A stretch of 64,000 nucleotides of DNA from Profundibacterium mesophilum KAUST100406-0324 (GTDB lineage: Bacteria; Pseudomonadota; Alphaproteobacteria; Rhodobacterales; Rhodobacteraceae). Position numbers and translations under genes: made by a program. Positions within the stretch are counted from its first letter, which is position 1. Each line of letters starts with the position of its first letter. Positions 9,960-18,436 of the stretch are shown one piece after another. Below the pieces are notes generated by a model that worked only from the letters and a program-made list of their open reading frames with translations, made no database searches and had not been told where the DNA came from. The stretch lies in contig NZ_APKE01000022.1 of the NCBI RefSeq assembly GCF_009835145.1, positions 108,804-172,803 of the forward strand. The letters run 5' to 3'.

Positions 9960-12431
9960 ATGCCCTATCTGAGGGGGATGAGTGCGCTTCCTCCTCCCTT
10001 CGACACCTGGTTCGCCGAACGCGGCTGGCATCTGCATCCGCATCAGGCGGAGATGATGGACCGCGCCGAAGCGCCCGCGCTTCTGCTGATCGCGCCGACG
10101 GGTGGCGGCAAGACGCTCGCGGGCTTCCTGCCGAGCCTGCTGGAGCTGCGATCGGGCGAACATGAGGGCCTGCACACTCTCTATGTCTCGCCGCTCAAGG
10201 CGCTGGCCAGCGACATCAAGCGCAACCTCACCGGCCCGGTGGAGCAGATGGGCTTGCCGATCAGGATCGAGGACCGCACGGGCGATACCAGCTCGGCCCG
10301 GCGCCGGCGCCAGAGGGCCGATCCACCCCATATCCTGCTGACCACGCCCGAAAGCCTCGCCCTGATGCTCAGCTACGAGGATGCGCCGCGGCTTTTCGCC
10401 GGGCTCAAGCGCATCATCGTCGACGAGATCCACGCCCTTGCCGAATCCAAGCGCGGCGATCAGCTCGTTCTCGCCCTGTCCCGGCTCCAGGCGATCGTGC
10501 CGGGGCTGCGGCGGGTCGGCCTGTCGGCCACCGTCGAGGATCCGGGCGCGATCGCGGGCTTCCTCGCGCGCAATCCCGATCCCTGCGAGATCGTCCATGC
10601 CGATCCCGGCCCGGACCCGGATATCTCGATCCTGCAAACCGCGGTCTCCCCTCCCTGGGCCGGCGCCGGCGGCAGCTACGCGATCGCGGACGTGCTCGAG
10701 CAGGTGCGCGCTCACAAGACGACGCTGATCTTCCACAACACCCGCGCGCAGGCGGAGATCTTCTTTCACAACCTGTGGCTCGCCAACGAGGACGCCTTGC
10801 CGATCGGCATCCATCATGGCTCCCTGTCGCGAGAGCAGCGCTCCCGGGTCGAGCAGGCGATGGTTCGCGGCGAGCTTCGCGCGATCGTGGCCACCGGCAG
10901 TCTCGATCTCGGCATCGACTGGGGCAATGTCGACCTGGTCATCCAGGTGGGCGCGCCGAAACATGTCAAACGTCTGGTGCAGCGGATCGGGCGGGCCAAC
11001 CACCGCTACAACGCGCCGTCGAAGGCGCTTTTGATCCCTGCGAACCGGTTCGAGCTCGTGGAATGCGTCGCCGCGCTCGAGGCGGTGCTCGAACGCGATC
11101 TCGACGGGGCCCCGCGCGGCGACGGCCCGCGCGACGTCCTGTGCCAGCATATCGCCATCCGCGCCTGCGCCGGCCCCTTCGAAGCCGCGGAGCTCCTGGC
11201 CGAGATCCGCACTGCCGGCGGCTACGAGAACACCACGCGGGCGATGTTCGACGACTGCCTCGATTTCGTGGCCACGGGGGGATATGCCCTGAAGGCCTAT
11301 GACCGCTGGCAGCGCCTTCTGGAGCGCGATGGCAAATGGCAGCTGCGTGATCCGCGCGCCGCGCAGCGCATCAGGATGAACATCGGCACGATCATCGATT
11401 CCGAAATGCTGAAGGTCCGCCTGAAGGGCCGTGGCGGCGCGCCCTTGGGCGAGGTGGAGGAAGGCTTCGCCGCCACGCTCAACAAGGACGACACCTTCCT
11501 GATCGGCGGCAAGGTGGTGCGCTACGAGGGCCTGCGCGAGATGATCGTCGAGGTCAGCCCCCGCCCCAATCGGCAACCCAGAATCGCCACCTATGCCGGT
11601 ATGAAATTCGGCATGACGACGCAATTGGCAAGCCGGGTCTCGCGCCTGCTGAACCAGCCCGACTGGCCCGACCTGCCAGAGCATGCGCGACGCTGGCTGC
11701 GGCTGCAGCGCGCCCGCTCCCTCATGCCAAGCGACGAACGTCTCCTGATCGAGAGTTTTCCGCATGATCAGCGGGCGCATACCTGCATCTACGGTTTCGC
11801 GGGACGCAACGCGATGCAGACGCTGGGACTGCTGCTTACCGCGCGGATGGAACGGCTTGGCCTGCACCCGCTGGGATTCGTGGCCACCGATTACGCGGTC
11901 CTGATCACCGGGCTCGACCCGGTGGAGGATCCGGGGCCGCTGCTCGAGATCGGTGATCTGCGCGAGGGGTTCGAGACCTGGCTTGCCGGCAACGCGGTGA
12001 TGAAGCGGACCTTCAAGTCGAGCGCGCTCATCGCGGGACTGGTCGACAGGGTTCACCAGGGGCAAAGGCGCAGCGGCAAGCAGGCGACCTTCTCCGCCGA
12101 CATCCTCTACGACACGCTGCGCCGCTACGATCCGGAGCATCTTCTCCTGCGGATCACGCGGGAGGAAGCGTTCAAGGGACTGGTCGACTTTTCGCGGATC
12201 GAGGAGATGCTGGCACGCACGGCGGGACGCATCGACCACGTCGTCCTCGACAGGGTCTCGCCGATGGCCGCGCCGCTCTTTCTCGAACGCGGCAGGGTGC
12301 CGGTCGAAGGCGCCGGCGCGGAGCGTCTCCTGGCCGAGGAGGCACAGCGCCTGATGGCGGCGGCGGTGCTGGAGACGGCCGGTCTCGAGCCGGGTGCCGG
12401 CACCGCCGAGGAGATCGGGGCGAAACCCTGA
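9960..12431 (+). CDS. Ligase-associated DEXH-box helicase (Lhr-like SF2)
   Basis: This 823-residue SF2 helicase has the conserved motifs in order: Q-like HPHQAEMMDRAE near 22, Walker A APTGGGKTLAGF near 44, VSPLKALASDIKRNL, DEIH near 155, LSATVEDP near 185, and the C-terminal helicase motifs IFHNTRAQAEI, ATGSLDLGIDWG and QRIGRANHR. The family is the DNA-ligase-associated DEXH helicase, linked to DNA repair. The frame is open far upstream. ATG 9960 (MPYLRGMSALPP) was chosen and ATG 9978 is the alternative, but its GGGGG is too close to act as a ribosome site. The usual partner nuclease, ligase and phosphoesterase genes are not adjacent here. Confidence 0.88.
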   Translation: MPYLRGMSALPPPFDTWFAERGWHLHPHQAEMMDRAEAPALLLIAPTGGGKTLAGFLPSLLELRSGEHEGLHTLYVSPLKALASDIKRNLTGPVEQMGLPIRIEDRTGDTSSARRRRQRADPPHILLTTPESLALMLSYEDAPRLFAGLKRIIVDEIHALAESKRGDQLVLALSRLQAIVPGLRRVGLSATVEDPGAIAGFLARNPDPCEIVHADPGPDPDISILQTAVSPPWAGAGGSYAIADVLEQVRAHKTTLIFHNTRAQAEIFFHNLWLANEDALPIGIHHGSLSREQRSRVEQAMVRGELRAIVATGSLDLGIDWGNVDLVIQVGAPKHVKRLVQRIGRANHRYNAPSKALLIPANRFELVECVAALEAVLERDLDGAPRGDGPRDVLCQHIAIRACAGPFEAAELLAEIRTAGGYENTTRAMFDDCLDFVATGGYALKAYDRWQRLLERDGKWQLRDPRAAQRIRMNIGTIIDSEMLKVRLKGRGGAPLGEVEEGFAATLNKDDTFLIGGKVVRYEGLREMIVEVSPRPNRQPRIATYAGMKFGMTTQLASRVSRLLNQPDWPDLPEHARRWLRLQRARSLMPSDERLLIESFPHDQRAHTCIYGFAGRNAMQTLGLLLTARMERLGLHPLGFVATDYAVLITGLDPVEDPGPLLEIGDLREGFETWLAGNAVMKRTFKSSALIAGLVDRVHQGQRRSGKQATFSADILYDTLRRYDPEHLLLRITREEAFKGLVDFSRIEEMLARTAGRIDHVVLDRVSPMAAPLFLERGRVPVEGAGAERLLAEEAQRLMAAAVLETAGLEPGAGTAEEIGAKP

Positions 12432-12435
12432 CCGT

Positions 12436-12918
12436 TCAGCCTACCCCGGCCTGGCGCACCGCCAACCGGGCCGCCCACATGAGCGCGAAGGCCGCCCCGA
12501 GGAAGGGCGCGAAGGCGATCTCGCCCTGCCGCATCCTCGGCCGGATCAGCGCCGCGACAAGCGCGCCGATGGAGGCGAGCGCGACGAGCGCCGGCAGCGC
12601 CTGCCATCCCAGCCAGGCCCCCGCCGCGCCCAGAAGCTTGGCATCCCCCAGCCCGAGCCCCTCGATCCCCCTGAGCCGCCAGAACGCCCAGCCGATCGCG
12701 GCGAAGACCGCCCATCCCAGCACCGCGCCGGCAAGGTGATCGGACAGGGACGCCCCCGTCAGCAGCGCCAGGATCAGTCCCGCCGCCAGCAGTGGCAGGC
12801 TCAGCGCGTCGGGGACCCTGCGGCTGCGCAGATCGATGCGCGCGATCGCCACGAGCACCGCGGCAAGCGGCAATCCGGCGAGCAATTCGAGGGTGAAGGC
12901 AGACAGCGGTATCATCAC
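12436..12918 (-). CDS. gspO: Short type II secretion prepilin peptidase (GspO-like, A24)
   Basis: This 160-residue A24 membrane peptidase has catalytic Asp motifs in ARIDLRSRRVPDALS near residue 28 and GLGLGDAKLLGAAG near residue 95. It has about six hydrophobic segments. It lacks the N-terminal cytosolic methyltransferase domain of classical PilD/GspO, so N-methylation of pseudopilins would need another enzyme or not occur. Its position beside the T2SS genes, well away from tadV, suggests it processes GspG-K. Two adjacent ATGs (12918, 12915) are possible starts. It converges on the helicase gene with a 4-base gap. Confidence 0.85.
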   Translation of the reverse strand: MMIPLSAFTLELLAGLPLAAVLVAIARIDLRSRRVPDALSLPLLAAGLILALLTGASLSDHLAGAVLGWAVFAAIGWAFWRLRGIEGLGLGDAKLLGAAGAWLGWQALPALVALASIGALVAALIRPRMRQGEIAFAPFLGAAFALMWAARLAVRQAGVG

Positions 12919-13157
12919 GTATGCTTACTCTCTGCGCCGCTATGCAGAAAGATCCAACGGGCATGGTTCCGCTAGGTCATTTCAGGTGAAAGACAATGCT
13001 ATACGCATGACATAATAATCAATACAAGGTGTTCGGAAGGCTCTATCGCTGGATGCGAAATTAGCGTGAAACTTTCCCGTGTACGTAACGTGACTACGCA
13101 ATTGGACGCCGCGTCATCCGCACTCGGCGTTTCAGGACGTTCAGAGGAGGGACGAGA

Positions 13158-14786
13158 ATGATTTATAGGAAGACGATGGTGTTCGGCACCACGATGGCAC
13201 TGGCCCTGTCGGCCACCGCCATGTCAGGCTGGGCGTCCTCGCACCGCGAAGCGCCTGCCATCACCAAGACCCCGAAGGTGGATGGAACCGACTTTTACAT
13301 GTTCCGCAGCTATCAGGAGGGCCGTTCCGACTACGTCACCCTGATCGCGAACTACCAGCCGCTGCAGGAGCCCTATGGCGGCCCGAACTACTTCACCATG
13401 GACCCCGACGCGGTCTACGAGATCCACATCGACAACGATGGGGACGCGCGCGAGGACATTACCTTCCAGTTCCGCTTCGACAATGATCTGATCATGAACG
13501 GCGAGGGTTTCAAGCTTCCCGTCGGTCCCGATGGCGACAAGAAGGACATCGCGATCCCGCTGCGCCAGTTCGCGCCGATCTTCAAGAACGACATCGGCGG
13601 CCTCAACGAGCGCGAGACCTACCAGGTGACGCGTATCACCGGCGATCGCCGCTCGGGCGCGGGTGCCCCGCTCAAGCGTGCCGGCACGTCGAACCTCGTC
13701 TTCGAAAAGCCGGTCGACAATATCGGCCAGAAGACCCTTCCCGACTACGCGGCCTATGCCAATGCCCGCGTCTATGACGTCGACATCCCCGGCTGCAACA
13801 TGACCGGCCGCGTCTTCGCCGGTCAGCGTGCCGAGGCCTTCGCCGTCAATCTTGGCGAGATCTTCGACCTCGTGAACCTCGCGCCGATCGAAGGCGACAG
13901 CGCTCCGGGCGCCGATGATGACGGCGGCTTCAACGGCGGCATCACCCAGGATCGCAGCAATGACGACCTGGTCGGAACCCACAACGTGACCTCGCTCGCG
14001 CTCGAAGTTCCGATCTCCTGCCTGACCAACGGCACCGATGCCGTCATCGGCGCCTGGACCACGGCCAGCGTTCCGCAGGCCGAGCTGCAGGATCCCTCGC
14101 CCAGCTATGAGCAGGATTCGGTCTTCGGCGGCGCCTATGTCCAGCAATCGCGCCTTTCCGCGCCGCTGGTCAACGAAGTCGTTGTCGGCCTGAAGGACAA
14201 GAACCTCTTCAACGCCGCTCAGCCGACCATCGATAGCGCTCTTATCGACTACGTCACCAACCCGACCCTTCCCGAACTGATCGAGATCCTCTTCGGCGGC
14301 AAGTTCGGCCTGCCCCAGACGCTGGCCCCGAACAACTTCCCCCGCAATGACCTTGTCGCTGCGTTCCTGACCGGCTTCGACGGGTTCAACAAACCGTCCG
14401 GCGACAGCTTCCAGCCCAGCGAGATGATGCGCCTGAACACCGCGGTTCCCGCCACTCCCCGCAACCAGCAGTCGAATCTCGGCGTTCTGGGCGAGGATAT
14501 CGCCGGCTTCCCGAACGGCCGCCGTCCCGGTGACGACGTCGTCGACATCGCGCTGCGCGTCGTGATGGGCCGCCTGTGCTACCCCGTGCCGCTGGGCGCG
14601 GAGCTGACCGGCAATCCCGGCATCGAGGATACCGATGACGACAACATCAACCTCGGTTTCTGCAAGCCCGAAGACGCCCCCGTCGGCATGGCCAACTTCA
14701 CCGATGGTGCCCCGATCAGCGCCGCTCAGCTGGGCAACTTCTTCCCCTACCTGAACACGCCGATCCCCGGCTCCTACTCGAACTAA
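13158..14786 (+). CDS. Secreted DUF4331-family protein
   Basis: This 542-residue exported protein has a typical signal peptide (basic MIYRK, hydrophobic core, AMSGWAS) followed by the DUF4331 start SSHREAPAITKTPKVDGTDFY. The mature part is rich in Asp, Asn and Gly and has no membrane segment. A strong GAGGAGGG ribosome site precedes the ATG. The 239 bases upstream are AT-richer than the surroundings and hold a short TTTCA-GG-TGAAA inverted repeat at 12980-12991, so expression may be regulated. It forms a pair with the small lipoprotein gene and lies inside the T2SS region. A role as T2SS cargo is inference from position. The function of the family is unknown to me. Confidence 0.85.
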   Translation: MIYRKTMVFGTTMALALSATAMSGWASSHREAPAITKTPKVDGTDFYMFRSYQEGRSDYVTLIANYQPLQEPYGGPNYFTMDPDAVYEIHIDNDGDAREDITFQFRFDNDLIMNGEGFKLPVGPDGDKKDIAIPLRQFAPIFKNDIGGLNERETYQVTRITGDRRSGAGAPLKRAGTSNLVFEKPVDNIGQKTLPDYAAYANARVYDVDIPGCNMTGRVFAGQRAEAFAVNLGEIFDLVNLAPIEGDSAPGADDDGGFNGGITQDRSNDDLVGTHNVTSLALEVPISCLTNGTDAVIGAWTTASVPQAELQDPSPSYEQDSVFGGAYVQQSRLSAPLVNEVVVGLKDKNLFNAAQPTIDSALIDYVTNPTLPELIEILFGGKFGLPQTLAPNNFPRNDLVAAFLTGFDGFNKPSGDSFQPSEMMRLNTAVPATPRNQQSNLGVLGEDIAGFPNGRRPGDDVVDIALRVVMGRLCYPVPLGAELTGNPGIEDTDDDNINLGFCKPEDAPVGMANFTDGAPISAAQLGNFFPYLNTPIPGSYSN

Positions 14787-14796
14787 GGAGGACTGC

Positions 14797-15024
14797 ATGA
14801 AACTGCGTGTGACCACAGCCTTGCTGATGGGAACGGGGCTTCTGCTCGCAGCCTGCGACAGCTCCGATACCGTCGACGGCTCACAGACCGATGTTGACCG
14901 GGCCGCCAACTCCTTCGGAAGCGCCTTCTCGACCGCTTTCCGTGCGGGGACCAATGACGGGCCGTCCGCCGTCTCGGGCGGCGACCTGACGCTGACCCCG
15001 AATGCCGATCCCGTCGATTTCTGA
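14797..15024 (+). CDS. Small lipoprotein downstream of DUF4331
   Basis: This 75-residue protein starts with a lipoprotein signal MKLRVTTALLMGTGLLLAAC (lipid Cys at 20) followed by a short acidic/polar tail with no recognised domain. It begins 10 bases after the DUF4331 stop, with an AAGGAGG ribosome site, so the two are co-transcribed. A strong terminator follows. It may be a membrane-held partner of the DUF4331 protein. That is inference. Confidence 0.7.
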   Translation: MKLRVTTALLMGTGLLLAACDSSDTVDGSQTDVDRAANSFGSAFSTAFRAGTNDGPSAVSGGDLTLTPNADPVDF

Positions 15025-15062
15025 TCGGTGATCCCTTGATGCGGGCCGTCATGGCCCGCCCG

Positions 15063-15099
15063 GCGCCGCCCTCCCCTTGCCGGGGGGGGGCGGCGTTTT
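15063..15099 (+). terminator. Rho-independent terminator after the DUF4331 pair
   Basis: A GC-rich stem pairs CGCCGCCCTCCCC with GGGGGGGGCGGCG around a short TTGCC loop and runs directly into TTTT. It sits 38 bases after the small lipoprotein stop and just before the converging gspK stop. Confidence 0.75.
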
Positions 15100-15112
15100 C
15101 ATGTCCGGAATG

Positions 15113-16009
15113 TCATTGCGAAAGAAGCGCGCGGGCGGCGGCCGGCTCCGGCAGCGCCGCCACATCCAGCGCCGCCGCGCGCCGGGCCGTGACGATCACG
15201 TCTCCGGGCGCGGGCTCAGTGATGCGATGCAGATCGCTCTGCCGGCTGCGGCGCAGCCCGTCGAGTTCGGCCGTCACGGTCACCCTGTAATCCTGCGAGG
15301 TCCAGCCGGCGAGCGCCGGACGCACCACCCCCACATTGGCCAGATCGTCGTCGCGCAGCGCGCCGCGCCGCTCCCTGATCCGGATCAGGCGTTCCGCGGC
15401 GGGCGGGTTCGAGATCAGCAGGGTCAGCAACCCGGCCCCGACCGTGTTGAGGTTGACGAGGCCCTCGCCGCCCAAGGCGACGAGATAGGGCTCGAGCCGC
15501 GCGATCTCGTCCGCCCCAAGCCCCGCGGCGGACAGCGCGCCGATATCCGCGATCCCGTTCCTTGCCCGCACCAGCTCGGTGATGGAAGCGCTCTGCTCCG
15601 GACTCAGGCCCGCCAGAGCCGCTAGACGCCCGAAGAAGGCGATATCGGCAAAGTTGCGTCCCGCGAGGCGGTTGATGTCATAGCGCGACTGCAGATCCTC
15701 GATCTCCAGCGCGAAACGCGCGCCCCCGGCAAGCACGGTCTCGCTCTGCGCGATGCCGGCCCAGGGCTCGCCGCGATGATCGGCTTCGGGAGCCGTGCGC
15801 ATGTCGCGCCTGAGCGCGGTGATCGCCGAAAGCTCGCCGCCGCTCAGCAGCGCATCCACCTGCGCCGCCGACGCCCTCAGCCGCACCCCCTCGATCGCGA
15901 AATCCTGCGTCGAGATCATCAGGTAGACGACGGATGCCGCAAGCGTCAGGATCACCAGGACATTGACGAGGACGATCCCCTGCTCGCCCTCCCGTGGCCG
16001 GGACGTCAT
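15113..16009 (-). CDS. gspK: Type II secretion minor pseudopilin GspK
   Basis: This 298-residue protein is the large minor pseudopilin that caps the T2SS pseudopilus tip. A prepilin signal MTSRPREGEQG is followed by the hydrophobic helix IVLVNVLVILTLAAS. The position-5 glutamate of other pseudopilins is absent, as is normal for GspK. Helix-hairpin-like and T2SSK regions follow (LQSRYDINRL, GLVNLNTVGAGLL). The start at 16009 overlaps the gspJ stop by 4 bases (ATGA). It is the last gene of the minus-strand block LpoA-like, gspJ, gspK. Confidence 0.92.
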   Translation of the reverse strand: MTSRPREGEQGIVLVNVLVILTLAASVVYLMISTQDFAIEGVRLRASAAQVDALLSGGELSAITALRRDMRTAPEADHRGEPWAGIAQSETVLAGGARFALEIEDLQSRYDINRLAGRNFADIAFFGRLAALAGLSPEQSASITELVRARNGIADIGALSAAGLGADEIARLEPYLVALGGEGLVNLNTVGAGLLTLLISNPPAAERLIRIRERRGALRDDDLANVGVVRPALAGWTSQDYRVTVTAELDGLRRSRQSDLHRITEPAPGDVIVTARRAAALDVAALPEPAAARALLSQ

Positions 16010-16596
16010 CGCGGCGGGCTCTGAACGGGCAGCAGAAGGCGGCTCACCTGCACCGTGCCCCCCGCGCCCAGCGCGACGCTGAGCACGGCCTGCGCGGCAC
16101 GCGGGGACGCCGGCCGCTCGGCCTGCGCCGTCTCGGGCGGCCAGAGCGGCACCCATTGCTCCCCCGCATCGCCCGGCGCCATGAAGCGCCACTCCCACCC
16201 GGCCACGCCGCCCAGCACCTCCTGCTCCGGCGCCGTGTCGGGCTCCGAGGCTCCGGGCACCGAAAGGCCGCGCCGCAGCGTGCCGCCCTCGCCGGCGGTC
16301 CAGACCGTCGCCCCGGCCTCCGAGGACAGCGTCAGGGTGGCGCCATCCCATGACAGGCTGCCGGGCCGCGCCGTCTCCACATCGCTTGCCAGAAGCCGCA
16401 GCGCGGTGTCGATCCGGGCGAGGCGTTCCATCCGGCCTTCGGTGCGCTCCTGGGCATCGAGGATCGTCCTGAGCATCGTGAAACCGGCCAGCCCGATCAT
16501 CGAGAAAAGCGCCAGCGCCACCAGCATTTCGATCAGCGTGACGCCGGATTGCCCGTCGCGGCGCATCTGGGACCCGGGCGCCGGTCGGCGTTTCAT
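16006..16596 (-). CDS. gspJ: Type II secretion minor pseudopilin GspJ
   Basis: This 196-residue minor pseudopilin has the cleavage site QSG/VTLIEMLVALALFSMIGL, with Gly at about residue 18 and Glu5 of the mature protein present. The rest is a globular periplasmic domain with a WEWRFM stretch typical of GspJ. The start at 16596 overlaps the upstream lipoprotein gene by 4 bases; a second ATG at 16566 would give a shorter leader. It works with GspI and GspK at the pseudopilus tip. Confidence 0.9.
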   Translation of the reverse strand: MKRRPAPGSQMRRDGQSGVTLIEMLVALALFSMIGLAGFTMLRTILDAQERTEGRMERLARIDTALRLLASDVETARPGSLSWDGATLTLSSEAGATVWTAGEGGTLRRGLSVPGASEPDTAPEQEVLGGVAGWEWRFMAPGDAGEQWVPLWPPETAQAERPASPRAAQAVLSVALGAGGTVQVSRLLLPVQSPPR

Positions 16597-17753
16597 CCGG
16601 CGGCGCCGCCGATCAGCGTCAAGGCTCCCTGCTCGACCTGCAGAACCGCGAGCGCCCGCTGGCAGGTGCCGTCGGATGCGAAGCTGTAGGGGCCGAGGAT
16701 GCCGTTGAACCCCTCCGGCCGGGTCAGCCCGGCGGCATCCTGCGCACCGACGCGCCCGAGATAGCGGGCCATCTCCACCGCGTCGAAGGCAAGACCTGCC
16801 AGAATGCCGGGGCTTTCGTCGAACGCCTCGCGGTAGGCTTCGGCGAAGGGATCGAAACGCAAGGGGTCGGGCGCGGCATACCAAGCCCCGCGCAGCGCGG
16901 CGTTGGATTGCGCGTCGATGGAGGCCCATTGCGCGGAGCCCAGAAGCTGCACCCCGCTGCCGCCCAGGGCACTGGCCAGCGCAGGCAGTTCCGGACCGGC
17001 GGCCGGCAGGTAGACCGCGTCCGGCAAAGTCCCCCCCGAGGCCGCGCGCACCTGTGCCAGGAGGGCCGGACCCGCGATCCCGCCAGCGGCGATCACCGGC
17101 GATCCGAGCGTGATCCCCGTGCGCCGCGCCACCTCTGCAGCCGCGCGTGCCGCCTGCGTGCCCAGCGCGCCCGGCGGGGCGACCACGGTGATGCGCCGCT
17201 TGCCGCGCGCCGCCGCGTAGCCCAGCACCGCGCTGGCCGATTGCGCGGGCGTGACGCCGTAGATGAACAGGCCGCCCCCCGCGAGCGAGGCATCGTTCGA
17301 GAAGCTGACCACGGGCACGTCCCGCCCGACGGCCTGGGCGACGGCGGCGGCCTGCGCGCCAAAAAGCGGGCCGAGCAGCATGCGCGCCCCTCCCGCCACC
17401 GCTGCGCGCGCCGCGAGAACCGCGCTGTCGATCGCGGTGCCGCTGTCGGCGAAGGTGAATTCGGGATCATTCTGCGGATCGGGCGCGGCAAGCCTTGCGG
17501 CTCGGGACAGATTGCGGCCAAGCTGCGCCTGCCCACCGCTCAGCGGTAGCAAGAGCGCGGTGCGCCCGTCCCTTCGCGTCGGAAGGGCCGGCTCCGCGTC
17601 CCGTCCAAGTCCGCCGCATCCAGACAGCAGGAGAGTTGCCGATGCCCCCAAGGAGCGCAACAGCAGATGCCGGCGCGAAAACGCCTCCGGTCCCGCCGGC
17701 CCGGCGAAAGGCGCGGCCCGCGCGCCGGCTCGTTTGGGTGTTCGTGCTGACAT
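16593..17753 (-). CDS. LpoA-like periplasmic-binding-fold lipoprotein in the T2SS locus
   Basis: This 386-residue protein has a twin-arginine-like stretch SRRHLLLRSLGASATLLLSGC, with the lipobox Cys at 46. A type-1 periplasmic-binding-protein fold of the Leu/Ile/Val-receptor or LpoA class follows (RTALLLPLSGGQAQLGRNLS, GARMLLGPLFGAQAAAV, PVVSFSNDASLAG). LpoA proteins activate penicillin-binding proteins. Here the gene is the first of an overlapping trio with gspJ and gspK, so it may support T2SS passage through or anchoring in the wall. Its 5' end overlaps the divergent gspN gene by 112 bases. A non-LpoA solute-binding role is possible. Confidence 0.8.
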   Translation of the reverse strand: MSARTPKRAGARAAPFAGPAGPEAFSRRHLLLRSLGASATLLLSGCGGLGRDAEPALPTRRDGRTALLLPLSGGQAQLGRNLSRAARLAAPDPQNDPEFTFADSGTAIDSAVLAARAAVAGGARMLLGPLFGAQAAAVAQAVGRDVPVVSFSNDASLAGGGLFIYGVTPAQSASAVLGYAAARGKRRITVVAPPGALGTQAARAAAEVARRTGITLGSPVIAAGGIAGPALLAQVRAASGGTLPDAVYLPAAGPELPALASALGGSGVQLLGSAQWASIDAQSNAALRGAWYAAPDPLRFDPFAEAYREAFDESPGILAGLAFDAVEMARYLGRVGAQDAAGLTRPEGFNGILGPYSFASDGTCQRALAVLQVEQGALTLIGGAAG

Positions 17754-18415
17754 GCTTCGCTCTTTTCGTCTTCGCGATCGCCCTGCTCGCCACCGCTCCG
17801 GCGCGAAGCCTAGCACGTGCGGTTTCGCTTCCGCCACAACTAGCCGGCCTGTCCGGCGGGCTGTGGCAGGGACGCGCGCATCTCGAGGGGGGGCTGGCGC
17901 TCGACTGGACGCTCGTTCCGGCCGAGTTGCTGCGCGGCCGGCTGGCCGCCGACCTCGTCCTCAGCGGACCGGCGAGCCTGGCGCGCGGAAGGCTCGCCGC
18001 AGGCGCGAACGGCGCGGTGCGGCTCACGGGCCTCGACGGACGCCTCGGCCCCGATGCGCTCGCGCTGGCGGGCAGCGGCGCCGATCTGTCCTGCGTTCTG
18101 ACGACCGGACTGCACGGCGTGCGGATCACGCACGGGCCCGGCGGCGCCTCCGCCGGGGGCCGGATCAGCGTGACCGATGGCACCTGCAACCGTCCGGGCG
18201 CCACGACCATGCAGGTTCCGGCGGGCACGGTCACCCTTGGCACGTCCGGGGCGCGCGCCACGGCCAGCTTCGCTGCGGACACGGCGCCCGATACGCCGCT
18301 CGCCGGGCTCGCACTCGGCGCCGAGCGCATTGATCTGCGGGTCGAGCCCGAAGGCGCGGCGCTGGTACCCGGCCTGCCGCGCGGGGGGCCGATCGAATTG
18401 CAATACCCCCTATAG
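17642..18415 (+). CDS. gspN: Type II secretion protein GspN
   Basis: This 257-residue protein has a basic, proline-rich cytoplasmic tail, one membrane segment near residues 32-52 (VWVFVLTCFALFVFAIALL) and a periplasmic domain with the GspN-type QLAGLSGGLWQGRAHL and ALDWTLVPAELLRGRL stretches. An AGGAGAG ribosome site precedes the ATG. It stands alone on the plus strand between two minus-strand T2SS blocks. Its 5' end lies inside the LpoA-like coding region, and it converges on gspF with a 21-base gap. GspN is a non-universal T2SS component. Confidence 0.85.
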   Translation: MPPRSATADAGAKTPPVPPARRKARPARRLVWVFVLTCFALFVFAIALLATAPARSLARAVSLPPQLAGLSGGLWQGRAHLEGGLALDWTLVPAELLRGRLAADLVLSGPASLARGRLAAGANGAVRLTGLDGRLGPDALALAGSGADLSCVLTTGLHGVRITHGPGGASAGGRISVTDGTCNRPGATTMQVPAGTVTLGTSGARATASFAADTAPDTPLAGLALGAERIDLRVEPEGAALVPGLPRGGPIELQYPL

Positions 18416-18436
18416 CGCCCATGCCCGGGCGCCCGG

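Noticed and set aside
12919..13157. Specific sigma-factor promoter before the DUF4331 gene
   Set aside because: The region is AT-richer and has a short inverted repeat, but no -35/-10 or ECF-type pair with proper spacing could be defended by eye.
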